From NCBI GenBank assembly GCA_029261855.1, contig JAJDAN010000042.1, positions 1 to 64,000 on the forward strand: DNA of 64,000 bases. Reading direction: 5' to 3'. Below are positions 51,739 to 61,541 of the stretch, piece after piece; position 1 is the stretch's first letter; each line of letters starts with the position of its first letter. The position numbers and the translations under genes were made by a program. The DNA is from Deltaproteobacteria bacterium. Lineage in GTDB: Bacteria; Myxococcota_A; UBA9160; UBA4427. Under the pieces are notes generated by a model. It searched no databases and was not told where the DNA came from. It worked only from the letters and a program-made list of their open reading frames with translations.

Positions 51739-52479
51739 CTAGCGGGTTCGTCGTCGCCCGATGACCGCGGCGCCCAACACGCCCAGGCCCATCAGGGCGA
51801 GGCTGGTGGGCTCCGGGACGGTGATGATCAAAGCGCCCGACGCCTTCTTCTGGATCAGAGCCGAGGTCGTTGCCTCGCTCGCCGCGAAGAGGAAGTTGTC
51901 GATCTGGAGATGCGCGAGGGTCACGTTCGGCACGGCAGCGGCCACGTCGATGTCGATGCTGCCGAGCCAGGCCGTGGCGCCCGCGTCGTTCGTCAGATCG
52001 AAGGTGTCCTGGTCGAAGATGCCCACGAAGTTGATCAGCTGACCAACATCGCCGGGATCGTCCGCGCCCAGCACCGTCACGACACCGGACAGCCCGACGA
52101 AGGTGCCCGTCGAGGCCGTACCCGCTCCCGCCAGGAAGGTGTCACCCGCCTCGGTCAGATGGATCATCTCGATGTACGTGCCGGTTACGGCCTGCAGGTC
52201 CATCTCGAGGAGAGCAGCCGTCGTATCGACGCCTCCGCCGGCACTCTGAGCCACGAAGTTCGAGGGAAAGAACAGCAGCTGATCGCCGATGTGGACCGGC
52301 GCCTCGAAGAGCGGCTCGGGGTCTCCGGGGGTGTTGGTCGTTTCCTGGACGCCCAGGAAATTGACCGTGGTGCCGAAGTAGTCACCGTAGATCTCCGTCG
52401 CGAACGCAGGTGCCGCGACAAGGAGCAGGCAGCCAACTGCCAACGTACGGATCAACAGGGTGCTCAGCGCTTTCATCAT
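51739..52479 (-). CDS. PEP-CTERM sorting domain protein
   Basis: Signal peptide LAVGCLLLVAAPAFA; C-terminal VPEPTSLALMGLGVLGAAVIGRRRTR. Confidence 0.9.
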   Translation of the reverse strand: MMKALSTLLIRTLAVGCLLLVAAPAFATEIYGDYFGTTVNFLGVQETTNTPGDPEPLFEAPVHIGDQLLFFPSNFVAQSAGGGVDTTAALLEMDLQAVTGTYIEMIHLTEAGDTFLAGAGTASTGTFVGLSGVVTVLGADDPGDVGQLINFVGIFDQDTFDLTNDAGATAWLGSIDIDVAAAVPNVTLAHLQIDNFLFAASEATTSALIQKKASGALIITVPEPTSLALMGLGVLGAAVIGRRRTR

Positions 52480-52564
52480 CAGATCGACCTCTTCCCAGGG
52501 TCTAGAGCAACATCTACGTGAGCCCGATTGGGACCACGACATCAAAATCTCCCGCTCATTAGGA

Positions 52565-52579
52565 GCAATATTCGTTCCC
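52565..52579 (-). promoter_or_regulatory. Candidate sigma54 -24/-12 promoter GGGAACGAATATTGC
   Basis: 8 of 10 conserved positions of TGGCAC-N5-TTGC, about 86 bp upstream of the PEP-CTERM gene start. Confidence 0.45.
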
Positions 52580-52735
52580 ATTGCAAGTGAAGATTCTATC
52601 CATGAAGTAACGCACGGGATTCCGGCTAGTTGCGACAGCCGAGGGCGCACCTTCCCCCGAGGGGACCTCCAAACTGGGGAAAACACCTACCGGAACAGGG
52701 AAAACTCTTTCTTCCGTCCGACCGAAAGGCGCTGC

Positions 52736-53437
52736 ATGAGCACCAATCTCGCGGCCGCCTATGACGACGTCTACCGGGCGAAAAAGCCCAACCGGAAGAC
52801 GCTCCGCGTGGATCGCTGGCCGACCAGCCGGGCCGAAGGCTGCGCCTACTTCGCACCGGGCGGCGCACGCGTCCTGGACGTGGGCTGCGGGAGCGGCGTC
52901 GTCCTCTACAACCTGCGCGACAAGTACGACGTTCTATGTGGCCTCGAGCTGTCCGCCGAGCGCGTCCGGACCGCGCAGCAGACCCTCGACGGACTCGACG
53001 CCGAGGTGCGTGCCGGCAACATCGAGACGGGGGTCGACTACCCGGACGCGAGCTTCGACACCATCGTGCTGTCGGACGTCATCGAGCACATCGTCAACCT
53101 GTGGCCGGCCATGGAGGAGATGAAGCGCCTGCTGCGACCCGGCGGACAGGTCGTCCTGACGACGCCGAACGTGGCCAGCCTGCGTAGACGGCTGATGCTG
53201 CTTCGGGGCGAGTTCCCGTCCACTGCCGCGGCCGACGAGGGCTTCGCGGTCCGCACCCAGCACGAGCTGCACGACAAGGGACACCTCCATTACTTCACGT
53301 ATTCGATGCTTCGGAAGCTCTTCGCCCGTTACGATTTTTCGGACTTCCGGGGCTACGGGATCGGGCGGCTCGGCCGGGTACACCAGCTGGTGCCGAGCCT
53401 GCTGTCGTCGTGCTGCATGGTGGTCGCGACGAAGTAG
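52736..53437 (+). CDS. SAM-dependent methyltransferase (MetW-like)
   Basis: VLDVGCGSGVVLYNLRDKYDVLCGLELSAERV; VLSDVIEHIVNLWPAMEEMKRLLRPGG. Confidence 0.85.
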   Translation: MSTNLAAAYDDVYRAKKPNRKTLRVDRWPTSRAEGCAYFAPGGARVLDVGCGSGVVLYNLRDKYDVLCGLELSAERVRTAQQTLDGLDAEVRAGNIETGVDYPDASFDTIVLSDVIEHIVNLWPAMEEMKRLLRPGGQVVLTTPNVASLRRRLMLLRGEFPSTAAADEGFAVRTQHELHDKGHLHYFTYSMLRKLFARYDFSDFRGYGIGRLGRVHQLVPSLLSSCCMVVATK

Positions 53438-53489
53438 ACCGGGGGAGTAGACTGGGCCCTCGACCGGCGAAGAGCCTCGAGGAGATCCC

Positions 53490-54440
53490 ATGAGCCACCC
53501 CGAGCGAGACGATCCGAAACCCCAGGACCCGCTCAGCCAGCTGGTTGCGGGCATGGGCGTCCCCCAGACTGCGCAGGACATGCGCACCATGCTCGACGGC
53601 TTCGCACCCATGCTGAACGCCGGCGGACCGGCGGTCGGCGCGGTCCACGAGAAGGTGGCGGTGGCGGGCGCCGACCCGGCCGTGACGGCGGACGTGGTCC
53701 TGCCGCCGGGCGAAGGCCCCTGGCCCGTGCTCGTTTATCTGCACGGCGGGGGTTGGGTCGCGGGCAGCCCCGCGACCCACGCCAAGCTGGCCCGACGCTT
53801 CGCCGAAGCGGGATTTGTGGTCTTCAACGTCGACTACCGGCTCGCGCCGGAGCACCCCTTCCCCGCCGCCCTCGACGACTGCGTCCAGGCGATCCGCTGG
53901 GCGTCCGAGGTCGCCGGACAGTACGGCGGAGACCCCGCGCGGCTCGCCGTCGGCGGCGATTCCGCCGGCGGCAACCTGTCCGCGGCGGCGGCCATCGCGC
54001 TGGCCGACGACCCTGCGGTCGAGATCCGTGCCGCGCTCTTGATCTACGGGGTCTTCGACTTCGCGAAGCTCGGAGACGCCGACGCCATCGCGAAGCTCGC
54101 GAGCCAGCCCGCCCTCGCAGCCGCAGGCGACGAGCTGATCGAGCTGATGGCCGGGTCCTACCTCGGCGCCAATCGACCGGACTCGCTGCTCGCGAATCCG
54201 CAGGTGAGCCCGGTCCATGCGGCCGAGAAGCTGCCCCCGTCCCATGTGGTGTGCGGCACCGCAGACCCGCTGATCGCGCAGGCCGCGGAGTTCGCCCGCG
54301 TCCTGCGCGAGGCCGGCGTCGAGCACGAATACAAGGAAGTGGCAGACATGCCCCACGGCTTCGTCCAGATGGAGTTCTTCCCCCAGGCGCGTCAGGCCAT
54401 CGACGACATGGCGGCGTTCCTGCGCAAGCACCTCGGCTAG
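53490..54440 (+). CDS. Alpha/beta hydrolase (HSL-type lipase/esterase)
   Basis: VYLHGGGWVAGSP; GDSAGGNLSAAAA. Confidence 0.93.
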   Translation: MSHPERDDPKPQDPLSQLVAGMGVPQTAQDMRTMLDGFAPMLNAGGPAVGAVHEKVAVAGADPAVTADVVLPPGEGPWPVLVYLHGGGWVAGSPATHAKLARRFAEAGFVVFNVDYRLAPEHPFPAALDDCVQAIRWASEVAGQYGGDPARLAVGGDSAGGNLSAAAAIALADDPAVEIRAALLIYGVFDFAKLGDADAIAKLASQPALAAAGDELIELMAGSYLGANRPDSLLANPQVSPVHAAEKLPPSHVVCGTADPLIAQAAEFARVLREAGVEHEYKEVADMPHGFVQMEFFPQARQAIDDMAAFLRKHLG

Positions 54441-54453
54441 CGGCACCCCGCCC

Positions 54454-55260
54454 GTGCAAGAGCTGAAGGCCCTCGTTGTCACGAAGGGGCACCCCTTCGA
54501 AAGAGAGCCGTTCTTCCGGGCCTTCGAACGCTGGCCCGACATCCGCCTCACGGGCGTCGAGCACCCGGCCGCTCTGTGCTTCTTCGACCCCGCGCTGGCC
54601 GCCGACTGGGATGCCTTCGTCCTCTACGACATGCCGGGCATCGCCTTCCAACCGACGGGCGGCGCGCGCTTTCTCGACCCGCCCGAGACCCTGCGGCGCA
54701 ACCTGCCTGCGCTGATCGAGCAGGGACACGGGTTCGTCTTCCTGCACCACGCCATCGCCGGCTGGCCCACCTGGCCGGAATACGCGGATCTGATCGGGGG
54801 GCGCTTCCTGTATGCGCCGGGAACCCTGCGCGGGCGCCAGCTACCGGACTCGGGCTATCAGCTCGGCGTCCGACACCGCGTCTCCGTCGCCGCTGACCAT
54901 CCGGTGACGCGCGGCCTCGAGGCTGGCTTCGAGATCGAGGACGAGCTCTACCTGTGTCCGATCTTCGAGGACGAGGTGACACCGCTACTGCGGAGCGACG
55001 CTTGCTTCGACGACCAGGCGTTCTTCTCCGCCGATGCCGCGATCCACGGACGCATGCTCTCCCGCGACGGCTGGTCGCATCCGGCGGGCAGCAACCTCGT
55101 GGGCTGGACGAAGCGCGTGGGCCGCAGCACGATCGTCTACCTCGCGCTGGGCGACGGCCCGTCCGCGTATGCCCACCCGGCTTTCCGCACCCTGGTGGGA
55201 AACGCGATCCGCTGGGTCGCCGACGATGCACGCGCGGCGCGCGCATCCGACCCGGCTTGA
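54454..55260 (+). CDS. ThuA-like domain protein
   Basis: LVVTKGHPFEREPFFRAF; GFVFLHHAIAGWPTWPEYADLIGGRF; HPAGSNLVGWTKRVGRSTIVYLALGDG. Confidence 0.85.
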   Translation: MQELKALVVTKGHPFEREPFFRAFERWPDIRLTGVEHPAALCFFDPALAADWDAFVLYDMPGIAFQPTGGARFLDPPETLRRNLPALIEQGHGFVFLHHAIAGWPTWPEYADLIGGRFLYAPGTLRGRQLPDSGYQLGVRHRVSVAADHPVTRGLEAGFEIEDELYLCPIFEDEVTPLLRSDACFDDQAFFSADAAIHGRMLSRDGWSHPAGSNLVGWTKRVGRSTIVYLALGDGPSAYAHPAFRTLVGNAIRWVADDARAARASDPA

Positions 55261-55263
55261 CGA

Positions 55264-55605
55264 TCAGGCCGTGAAGAAGTCCGCGCGCGGCGTGCCGGTG
55301 TTGTCGTACACGGGCTCCGAAACGGCCATGCGGTACTTCAGCACGTCGGCCCCGACGAGTCCGTACGACGCCATGGTGTTCCGCATGGCCAGGTAGTGGG
55401 GCCCTTCGAAGTGGGCGCGCAGATCCTCTTCGCTCGCCCATCGCTCGAAGACGTAGATGCGCCCCGGGACCAGCAGGTCCGCGCTCCAGACGTAGTCGAT
55501 GCAGCCCTGCTGGGCGCGCGTCGCCTCCATGTGGGGGCAACCGGCTTCGAGCGCGGCATCACGCCGGGCGGGATCGACGTCGACGGTTCCGGCAATGATG
55601 ATCAC
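55264..55605 (-). CDS. Antibiotic biosynthesis monooxygenase (ABM) domain protein
   Basis: MIIIAGTVDVDPARRDAAL...EATRAQQGCIDYVWSAD...VFERWASEEDLRAHFEGPHY. Confidence 0.88.
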   Translation of the reverse strand: MIIIAGTVDVDPARRDAALEAGCPHMEATRAQQGCIDYVWSADLLVPGRIYVFERWASEEDLRAHFEGPHYLAMRNTMASYGLVGADVLKYRMAVSEPVYDNTGTPRADFFTA

Positions 55606-55654
55606 GAACAGTCACCTCCGGCGGGCATGATAGGATCGCCACCCGGAGGATGGA

Positions 55655-56107
55655 ATGTCGATCGACGAGAAGGCGATACAGGATCTGATCGACGAGCGGG
55701 ATATCCGCAAGCTCGTCGCGCGCTATTCCGACGCGGTCACGCGCAACGACGCAGACGCGTGGATCGCCACGTGGACCGACGACGGGGTCTGGGACGTCGG
55801 GATCGCAAAGGCGGCCGGCCGTGACGCGGTCCTCACGACCTGGCAGAAGCTCATGGGTCACTTCCGCTTCGTCACCCAGCTTCCGCAGAGCGGCGTGATC
55901 GAGATCGACGGCGACGTGGCGGCGGGCACATGGCACTACCTCGAGATCGGCTGGCCCAGCGAGGGCCCGGGCACCCTGACCATCGGGCACTACGTCGACG
56001 GCTATGCGCGGACAGCGGAAGGCTGGCGCTTCTCCGAGCGCATCTTCCGGATCCTCTACATGGGCCCGGGAGACCTCAGCGGGTCGCCGGTCGGGTCACC
56101 GAAGTAG
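55655..56107 (+). CDS. SnoaL-like/NTF2-fold protein
   Basis: IQDLIDERDIRKLVARYSDAVTRNDADAWIATWTDDGVWDV. Confidence 0.88.
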   Translation: MSIDEKAIQDLIDERDIRKLVARYSDAVTRNDADAWIATWTDDGVWDVGIAKAAGRDAVLTTWQKLMGHFRFVTQLPQSGVIEIDGDVAAGTWHYLEIGWPSEGPGTLTIGHYVDGYARTAEGWRFSERIFRILYMGPGDLSGSPVGSPK

Positions 56108-56117
56108 ACGCGACACT

Positions 56118-56495
56118 TCAGGTCGGGGCGCCGGATGCGAGCCAGTGGTTCGCGTGGGCGAGGCTGCGGAAGATCTGGATCTCGCCGGCCACATCGCCGC
56201 GGCGCGCCTGAAAGATGCGGGCGAGGCCATAGCCGAGGTCGGTGCGCACCACGAAGGCCCGACGCGACTCGGACGAGAAGAGCGGTGGCCGCCGGGCCAG
56301 CTCGCGGATCGCGCCTGCCGTGAGGTCGCCCTCCTCCGCCTCCGTCATGTCGACGAGCTGATCGAAGCCCGAGTCGAAGTCGGGCGAGGCCCGGAGATCG
56401 TCGTCGCCGGCGATCAGGTCGGTGTCGGAAACGGTTCCGTAGAGACGAACCCGAACGATCCTCGCGGGCACGTCCAACTCGAAGCTGACGGGCAT
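56118..56495 (-). CDS. Hypothetical SpoIIAA/STAS-like protein
   Basis: ARIVRVRLYGTVSDTDLIAGDDDLRASPDFDSGFDQLVDMT. Confidence 0.55.
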   Translation of the reverse strand: MPVSFELDVPARIVRVRLYGTVSDTDLIAGDDDLRASPDFDSGFDQLVDMTEAEEGDLTAGAIRELARRPPLFSSESRRAFVVRTDLGYGLARIFQARRGDVAGEIQIFRSLAHANHWLASGAPT

Positions 56496-56570
56496 CGCTC
56501 ATCGCCTGGGCTTTGCGGCGCGACGGCGCGGCTCTCTGCTACGCGGTCGAACCGCTCGGGAGCGCGACGT

Positions 56571-57569
56571 TCAGAGACTCGACAAGACGATGTCTCCGAT
56601 GAGACCCAGCAAGAAGAAGAGACCGAAGCGGCGGTTGTACCAGAACGTGACGGCGACGAACCAGAGCGGCCAGACGCCCTTCGGCAGGTCGTCGGGGGCC
56701 TCGCTGGGTCGCGGCGCATTGTAGGTGGTGAAGACCCGGCGCAGCGAGGGGACGGCAGCAAACGCGATGAGCATGGCGGGCGAGAAATAGCCGGTCGCGA
56801 CCAGATAGAGGATCACCCCATACTGCGCGACCAGCATGCCGAGCACCGTGTAGCGCGACCAGCGCTCACCGAGGATGACGGGCATGGTGCGGATCTTCTT
56901 GGCCTCGTCCGCGTCGAGTTTGTCGATGTGCTTGCCGAAGAGCACCGCCGTCGGCCCGAGCGCGTAGGCGAGACTCGCGACGGCAACGTTGTTGCTCCAC
57001 TCGCCAGTGACCACGTAGTAGGTGCCACCCACCATCAGCGGTCCCCACACCGCCAGCACCGCTGGCTCGCCCATGCCGATGTACTTGAGCGGAAAGGTGT
57101 AGAAGAGGACGAAGAACGCACCGGCGCCGAGCAGCCAAAGAACGATCTCGCCCTGCAGCACCACCAGATAGGCGCCGATCGACAACGCGGCGAGCCCGGT
57201 GAGCGCCGCGTAGGCGATCAACTGCTTCACGCTCAGGAAGCCGTCCTGCACCGTCTGCGGTCCGTACTGCGTGCGGAAGTAGTTGCCTTCGTCGACGCCC
57301 TTCCAATAGTCGGTCAGGTCGTTGACCAGGTTGTTGGTCGCATGCGCGAGACACAGCCCCAACGTCGTCAGCACGAACAGGAGACCGTCGAACTTCCCGG
57401 CCTTGACCGCCAGCAGCCCGCCGAAGGCGGCGGAGGTGAAGGTCATGATGATGACCGCCGCACGCGATGCGATGAGCCAGCGCGAGACGAGATCGAGCCC
57501 GTCCCAGTCCTGCTTGGTGATCCGGGGCATGACGGTGAGCGCCTTGCCCCACATGGCGACGTTCGGCAT
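56571..57569 (-). CDS. UbiA family prenyltransferase
   Basis: NLVNDLTDYWKGVDEG (NxxxDxxD); multiple TM; KHIDKLDADEAKKIRTMPVILGE. Confidence 0.85.
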   Translation of the reverse strand: MPNVAMWGKALTVMPRITKQDWDGLDLVSRWLIASRAAVIIMTFTSAAFGGLLAVKAGKFDGLLFVLTTLGLCLAHATNNLVNDLTDYWKGVDEGNYFRTQYGPQTVQDGFLSVKQLIAYAALTGLAALSIGAYLVVLQGEIVLWLLGAGAFFVLFYTFPLKYIGMGEPAVLAVWGPLMVGGTYYVVTGEWSNNVAVASLAYALGPTAVLFGKHIDKLDADEAKKIRTMPVILGERWSRYTVLGMLVAQYGVILYLVATGYFSPAMLIAFAAVPSLRRVFTTYNAPRPSEAPDDLPKGVWPLWFVAVTFWYNRRFGLFFLLGLIGDIVLSSL

Positions 57570-57658
57570 GAAGCCTCCTGGAAGTCCGAGCGCCCGATGA
57601 TACCCCAGCAGCTTGCTACCCTGCGCCCGCGACTCACGCGACCAGGAGACCCCCGAAC

Positions 57659-58426
57659 GTGACCACCACTGCCATCACGGGATGCGGCTCGGGCATCGGC
57701 GCCGGCATTCGTGAGAAGCTCGAAGCACAGGGACACCGGGTCATCGGCGTCGATCTGAAGAACGCCGAGATCCGCGCCGATCTATCCACCGCCGAAGGAC
57801 GAGGACGCGCGGTGGACGCGGTCCTCGAGGCCTGCGACGGCAGCCTCGACCGGCTCGTGACCTGCGCCGGGCTCGCGGGCAGCGTGAAGCCCCGATCCCT
57901 GGTCACCTCGGTGAACTACTTCGGTGCCGTCGACGTGCTCGACGGCCTGCTGCCGGCGCTCCAGAAGGGACAGGATCCCGCGGCGCTGGCGATCGTCTCG
58001 AACTCTGCGCAGATCGCTCCCCTCGACGAGCACCCGCTGGTCCTGGCGCTGCTCGACCACGATGAGGCCGAGGCGTCCCGCATCGCGGTGGAGCACGACT
58101 CCGGACCGATCGCCTACATGGGATCGAAGCACGCACTCGGCCGCGCCGTGCGACGACGGGTCCGCAAGTGGGGCGACGCCCGGGTGCGACTCAACGGCGT
58201 CTGCCCCGGCCCCATTCGTACGCCCCTGCTCGAAGCCGACCTGCAGGACCCGGCCACGGCGCGCGCCATCGAGAGCATCGACATTCCGATCGGACGTTGG
58301 GGGCAGCCCGAAGACATCGCCAACCTGGTCGCGTTCGTACTCGGTACCGAAGCCGGCTGGCTGCACGGCAGTCTCTTCTACGCGGACGGCGGGAACGACG
58401 CGGAGATCCGACCCGACCGCTTCTGA
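57659..58426 (+). CDS. Short-chain dehydrogenase (3-alpha-HSD-like)
   Basis: AITGCGSGIGAGIREKLEAQGHRVIGVDL; VTCAGLAG; YMGSKHALGRAVRR; GTG start. Confidence 0.88.
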   Translation: MTTTAITGCGSGIGAGIREKLEAQGHRVIGVDLKNAEIRADLSTAEGRGRAVDAVLEACDGSLDRLVTCAGLAGSVKPRSLVTSVNYFGAVDVLDGLLPALQKGQDPAALAIVSNSAQIAPLDEHPLVLALLDHDEAEASRIAVEHDSGPIAYMGSKHALGRAVRRRVRKWGDARVRLNGVCPGPIRTPLLEADLQDPATARAIESIDIPIGRWGQPEDIANLVAFVLGTEAGWLHGSLFYADGGNDAEIRPDRF

Positions 58427-58448
58427 TCCCCGGGCTTCGGGCGGGCGT

Positions 58449-59684
58449 TCAGCTCAGCTCGTTCTTGAAGATGCGGCCGCCCTTCGCGATCAGGCGCAGG
58501 CTTTCCGCCGGGCGTTCGAGTAGCGACAGATCGGCGAGGGGGTCGCCGTCCACCACGAGCAGGTCGGCCAGGGCACCCGCGGCGACGATGCCTAGCTCGC
58601 CTTCCCGCCGCAGCAGCTTCGCGTTGGTCACCGTCGCACTGCGCAGCACCTCGGCCGGGCTCAGCACCTGGGCACGGATTCCGAGCTCGCGGCTCTGCTG
58701 TTCATGGGTCTCCCCCAGCAGGTCCGTCCCGAAGCCGACGGCGACGCCGGCCTCGCGCGCGATCTCGAGGGACGCGAGCCCCGCATCCAGCACGTCCTTC
58801 ACCTTCGCGAGGCTCTTCGCCGGGAAGCCCAGGCTGCGCCCCATCTCGTCGATGGCGAAGTAGGTCACCAGGGTGGGGACCAGGTACGCACCCGCCTTCT
58901 TCATCTTCTGGGCGCTGGCCGCGTCGATGAGGTTGCCGTGCTCGATGCTGCGGACGCCCGCGTCGACGGCTCGGGAGATGGCCTCGGGCGTATAGGCGTG
59001 GGCCATGGCATAGGTGCGCCAGCTCTCGGCCTCTTCGACGATGGCCCGCATCTCCTCGCTCGAGTACTGCAGATTCCAGATGGGATCCGAGGGAGAAGCG
59101 ACGCCCCCACTGGCCATGATCTTCACCTGGTGGGCGCCGCGTCGCAGCTCCTCACGCGCCGCCTTGCGTACCGCCGCGACGCCGTCCGCGACGTGCGAGA
59201 AGCCGGTGGAGTGGATCTGGCAGGCGCACAGCATGGGATGGTCGCCCTTGGGCGTGAAGTCGCCGTGCCCCCCCGTCTGCGAGAGTGTGCGCCCCGCGTA
59301 GAAGATCCGCGGTCCTGCGACGAGGCCGAGCTCGACCGCCTGGGCCAGCCCGTAGTCGGCGCCGCCGGCGTCGCGCACGGTGGTGAAGCCGCGCAGCAGC
59401 ATGCGCTCGAGGATGCGCGCCGCCTCGATGGCCACCAGGCTCGCGGGGCGGCTGGTCATCGACGCCAGGTTCATGGTCGTGATGACCGCGTGAACGTGGG
59501 CGTCGATCAAGCCGGGCATCAGGGTGCGGCCGCCGACGTCGATGCGCGCGGCGTCCGGCGCCGCGATCTCCCGATCGGACACCTCGACGATGCGATCGTC
59601 CTCGACGAGGACGCTGCAGCCCGGCCGCAGCTCACCCGCCTCGCAATCGAGCAGCTGCGCGCCGTGCAATAGCAGTTGACTCAC
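58449..59684 (-). CDS. Amidohydrolase family protein
   Basis: TLMPGLIDAHVHAVITT; SGGVASPSDP; MAHAYTPEAISRAVDAGVRSIEHGNLID. Confidence 0.93.
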   Translation of the reverse strand: MSQLLLHGAQLLDCEAGELRPGCSVLVEDDRIVEVSDREIAAPDAARIDVGGRTLMPGLIDAHVHAVITTMNLASMTSRPASLVAIEAARILERMLLRGFTTVRDAGGADYGLAQAVELGLVAGPRIFYAGRTLSQTGGHGDFTPKGDHPMLCACQIHSTGFSHVADGVAAVRKAAREELRRGAHQVKIMASGGVASPSDPIWNLQYSSEEMRAIVEEAESWRTYAMAHAYTPEAISRAVDAGVRSIEHGNLIDAASAQKMKKAGAYLVPTLVTYFAIDEMGRSLGFPAKSLAKVKDVLDAGLASLEIAREAGVAVGFGTDLLGETHEQQSRELGIRAQVLSPAEVLRSATVTNAKLLRREGELGIVAAGALADLLVVDGDPLADLSLLERPAESLRLIAKGGRIFKNELS

Positions 59685-59700
59685 GCGATCTCCCCGGGGA

Positions 59701-60009
59701 TCAGAAGACCGAGCCCACCGACGCCACCTCGTACTTCTCGAGGCTCATCCCCTTCACGCCGAGCGAGCCCATCTTCTTCTGGAAGGCCGCCATGTGCGGC
59801 GTCTTGAAGTGGAAGTCGAGCGCCTCCTGGCTCTCCCACTTCTCGAAGATGTGGACCACGCCGTCGTTCTCGAGATCCTGCGAGAACGCGTAGGCGAGGT
59901 TGCCCTCTTCCTTGTGGGTCTCGCGCATGATCTCGACGGCCGCAGCGGCGGCGACGTCCTTCTTGGCGGGGTCGATCTCGATGGTTCCGGCGATCACGAT
60001 GATGGACAT
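59701..60009 (-). CDS. ABM domain monooxygenase-like protein
   Basis: MSIIVIAGTIEIDPAKKDVAAAAAVEIMRETHKEEGNLAYAFSQDL...VVHIFEKWESQEALDFHFKTPHM. Confidence 0.88.
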   Translation of the reverse strand: MSIIVIAGTIEIDPAKKDVAAAAAVEIMRETHKEEGNLAYAFSQDLENDGVVHIFEKWESQEALDFHFKTPHMAAFQKKMGSLGVKGMSLEKYEVASVGSVF

Positions 60010-60035
60010 GGGGGCTCCTTGATTCGAAACTCGAT

Positions 60036-60635
60036 TCAGGTGGACGGAGTGTCTCGAAGATGCGCGGTCTCGTTCAGGCTACCGAGGCTGCGCTCGCCGC
60101 TGGCTGCGGCAAAGAAGCGGTTCACGCTCGTATAGCGGACGTCGACGAAGAGCTGGGGCTTCAGGCCGAGCACGTGCGCCGCCCACGCATTGATGACGCC
60201 GCCGTGACAGAAGACCGCCACCCGGCGGCCGGGGTTTTCCGCGATGATGGCTTCGACCGCGGCGATCACCGTGTGATGGAATGCCAGGAAGTCGACCTCG
60301 GGCGCGTAGCCGCCGGACACCAGCCGCTTCCAGGCCTCGTAGTCCTGAACCTTCAGGTCTTCCATCGGGATGTAGGACTCGGCCTCGGCGTCGTACTCGC
60401 GCACACCGTCGGACAGGTCCACGGCCAGCGACCGCAGCGCGGCCAGCGGCGCCGCCGTCTGCTGCGCGCGCAGCAAGGGGCTCGCATAGATGCGATCGAT
60501 CTCGACTCCGACGAGCCAGCGCGCCACACGCGCAGCCTGGTCCAGACCCACGGCGGAAAGCGGCGGATCCGCGGGCGAGCCGTCGTCGGTCACGACGCGC
60601 TCGGGCAAGCCGTGGCGGATCAGAAGAAGCTCCAT
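60036..60635 (-). CDS. Histidine phosphatase family protein
   Basis: LLLIRHGLPERVV; YASPLLRAQQTAAPL; VAVFCHGGVINAW. Confidence 0.93.
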   Translation of the reverse strand: MELLLIRHGLPERVVTDDGSPADPPLSAVGLDQAARVARWLVGVEIDRIYASPLLRAQQTAAPLAALRSLAVDLSDGVREYDAEAESYIPMEDLKVQDYEAWKRLVSGGYAPEVDFLAFHHTVIAAVEAIIAENPGRRVAVFCHGGVINAWAAHVLGLKPQLFVDVRYTSVNRFFAAASGERSLGSLNETAHLRDTPST

Positions 60636-60734
60636 GGGCGCACCATCCTATCCGAGAAAACCCTGTTTGCCCGCGGGTCTGGGAGCCGATCGCTCGATTG
60701 ACACCTGTGTAAGTTGGCCCCTATTCTGCCCGGC

Positions 60735-61541
60735 GTGCCCCAGAAGTACGTCGTCATCGATGGGGTCGCGACCTTCCTCCATCACACGGGCGCGACCACG
60801 CTCCCCGAAGAGCCCCCCGCAAGCGACCGCGGCGAGGTCGTGCTGTGCCTGCACGGCACCGGCCGCCATGGCGGCGACTTCGCGGGCCTGCTGGGCGCCC
60901 TTGCGGACGCGCACAGCCCGATTGCGTTCGACCAGCCGGGACACGGGCGCTCGGGCAGCCTCGACAGCCTGGGCGCAGTCGACCGCATGCGCGACTTCAC
61001 CCGTGCCCTGACCGAGAAGCTCTCGCTCCGGCCCCACGTGTTGCTGGGACATTCCGTCGGCGCCGCCGTCGCCCTCGACTACGCGCTGACCTTCCCCGAC
61101 GCCGTGCGCGGGCTGGTGATCTGCTCGGCGGGAAGCGGCTTCGACTTCCCGGACGACTTCCTGCAGAACGCCCGCCTGGTCACCGAGGGCAAGCGCCGGC
61201 GGGACTTCGACCCGGAGGCCTTCGCGAAGGACGCCGACCCCAAGGTCATGCGAGCGGCGTTCATGGCGGGCATGAAGACGGACCCCCGTGCCAGCTACGG
61301 CGACCTGCTCGCCTGCGATGGCTGGCAGCGCGCGGACGAGCTCTCGCAGATCCAGGTCCCCACCCTCATCCTGCACGGGGACGCCGAGCGCGGCAGCGTC
61401 GTCGCCCGGGCCAACCAGCTGATCGACCGCCTGCCGAACGGCCGCAAGGCCGTGATCGCCAAGGCCGGCGAGATGCTGCTGTACGAGCAGCCCGAGGCCG
61501 TCGCGGCCGAAGTGCGTTCTTTCCTCGAGGGCTTGGCGTGA
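60735..61541 (+). CDS. Alpha/beta hydrolase
   Basis: VVLCLHGTGRHGGDFAGLL; DQPGHGRSG; LLGHSVGAAVALDYAL. Confidence 0.9.
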   Translation: MPQKYVVIDGVATFLHHTGATTLPEEPPASDRGEVVLCLHGTGRHGGDFAGLLGALADAHSPIAFDQPGHGRSGSLDSLGAVDRMRDFTRALTEKLSLRPHVLLGHSVGAAVALDYALTFPDAVRGLVICSAGSGFDFPDDFLQNARLVTEGKRRRDFDPEAFAKDADPKVMRAAFMAGMKTDPRASYGDLLACDGWQRADELSQIQVPTLILHGDAERGSVVARANQLIDRLPNGRKAVIAKAGEMLLYEQPEAVAAEVRSFLEGLA

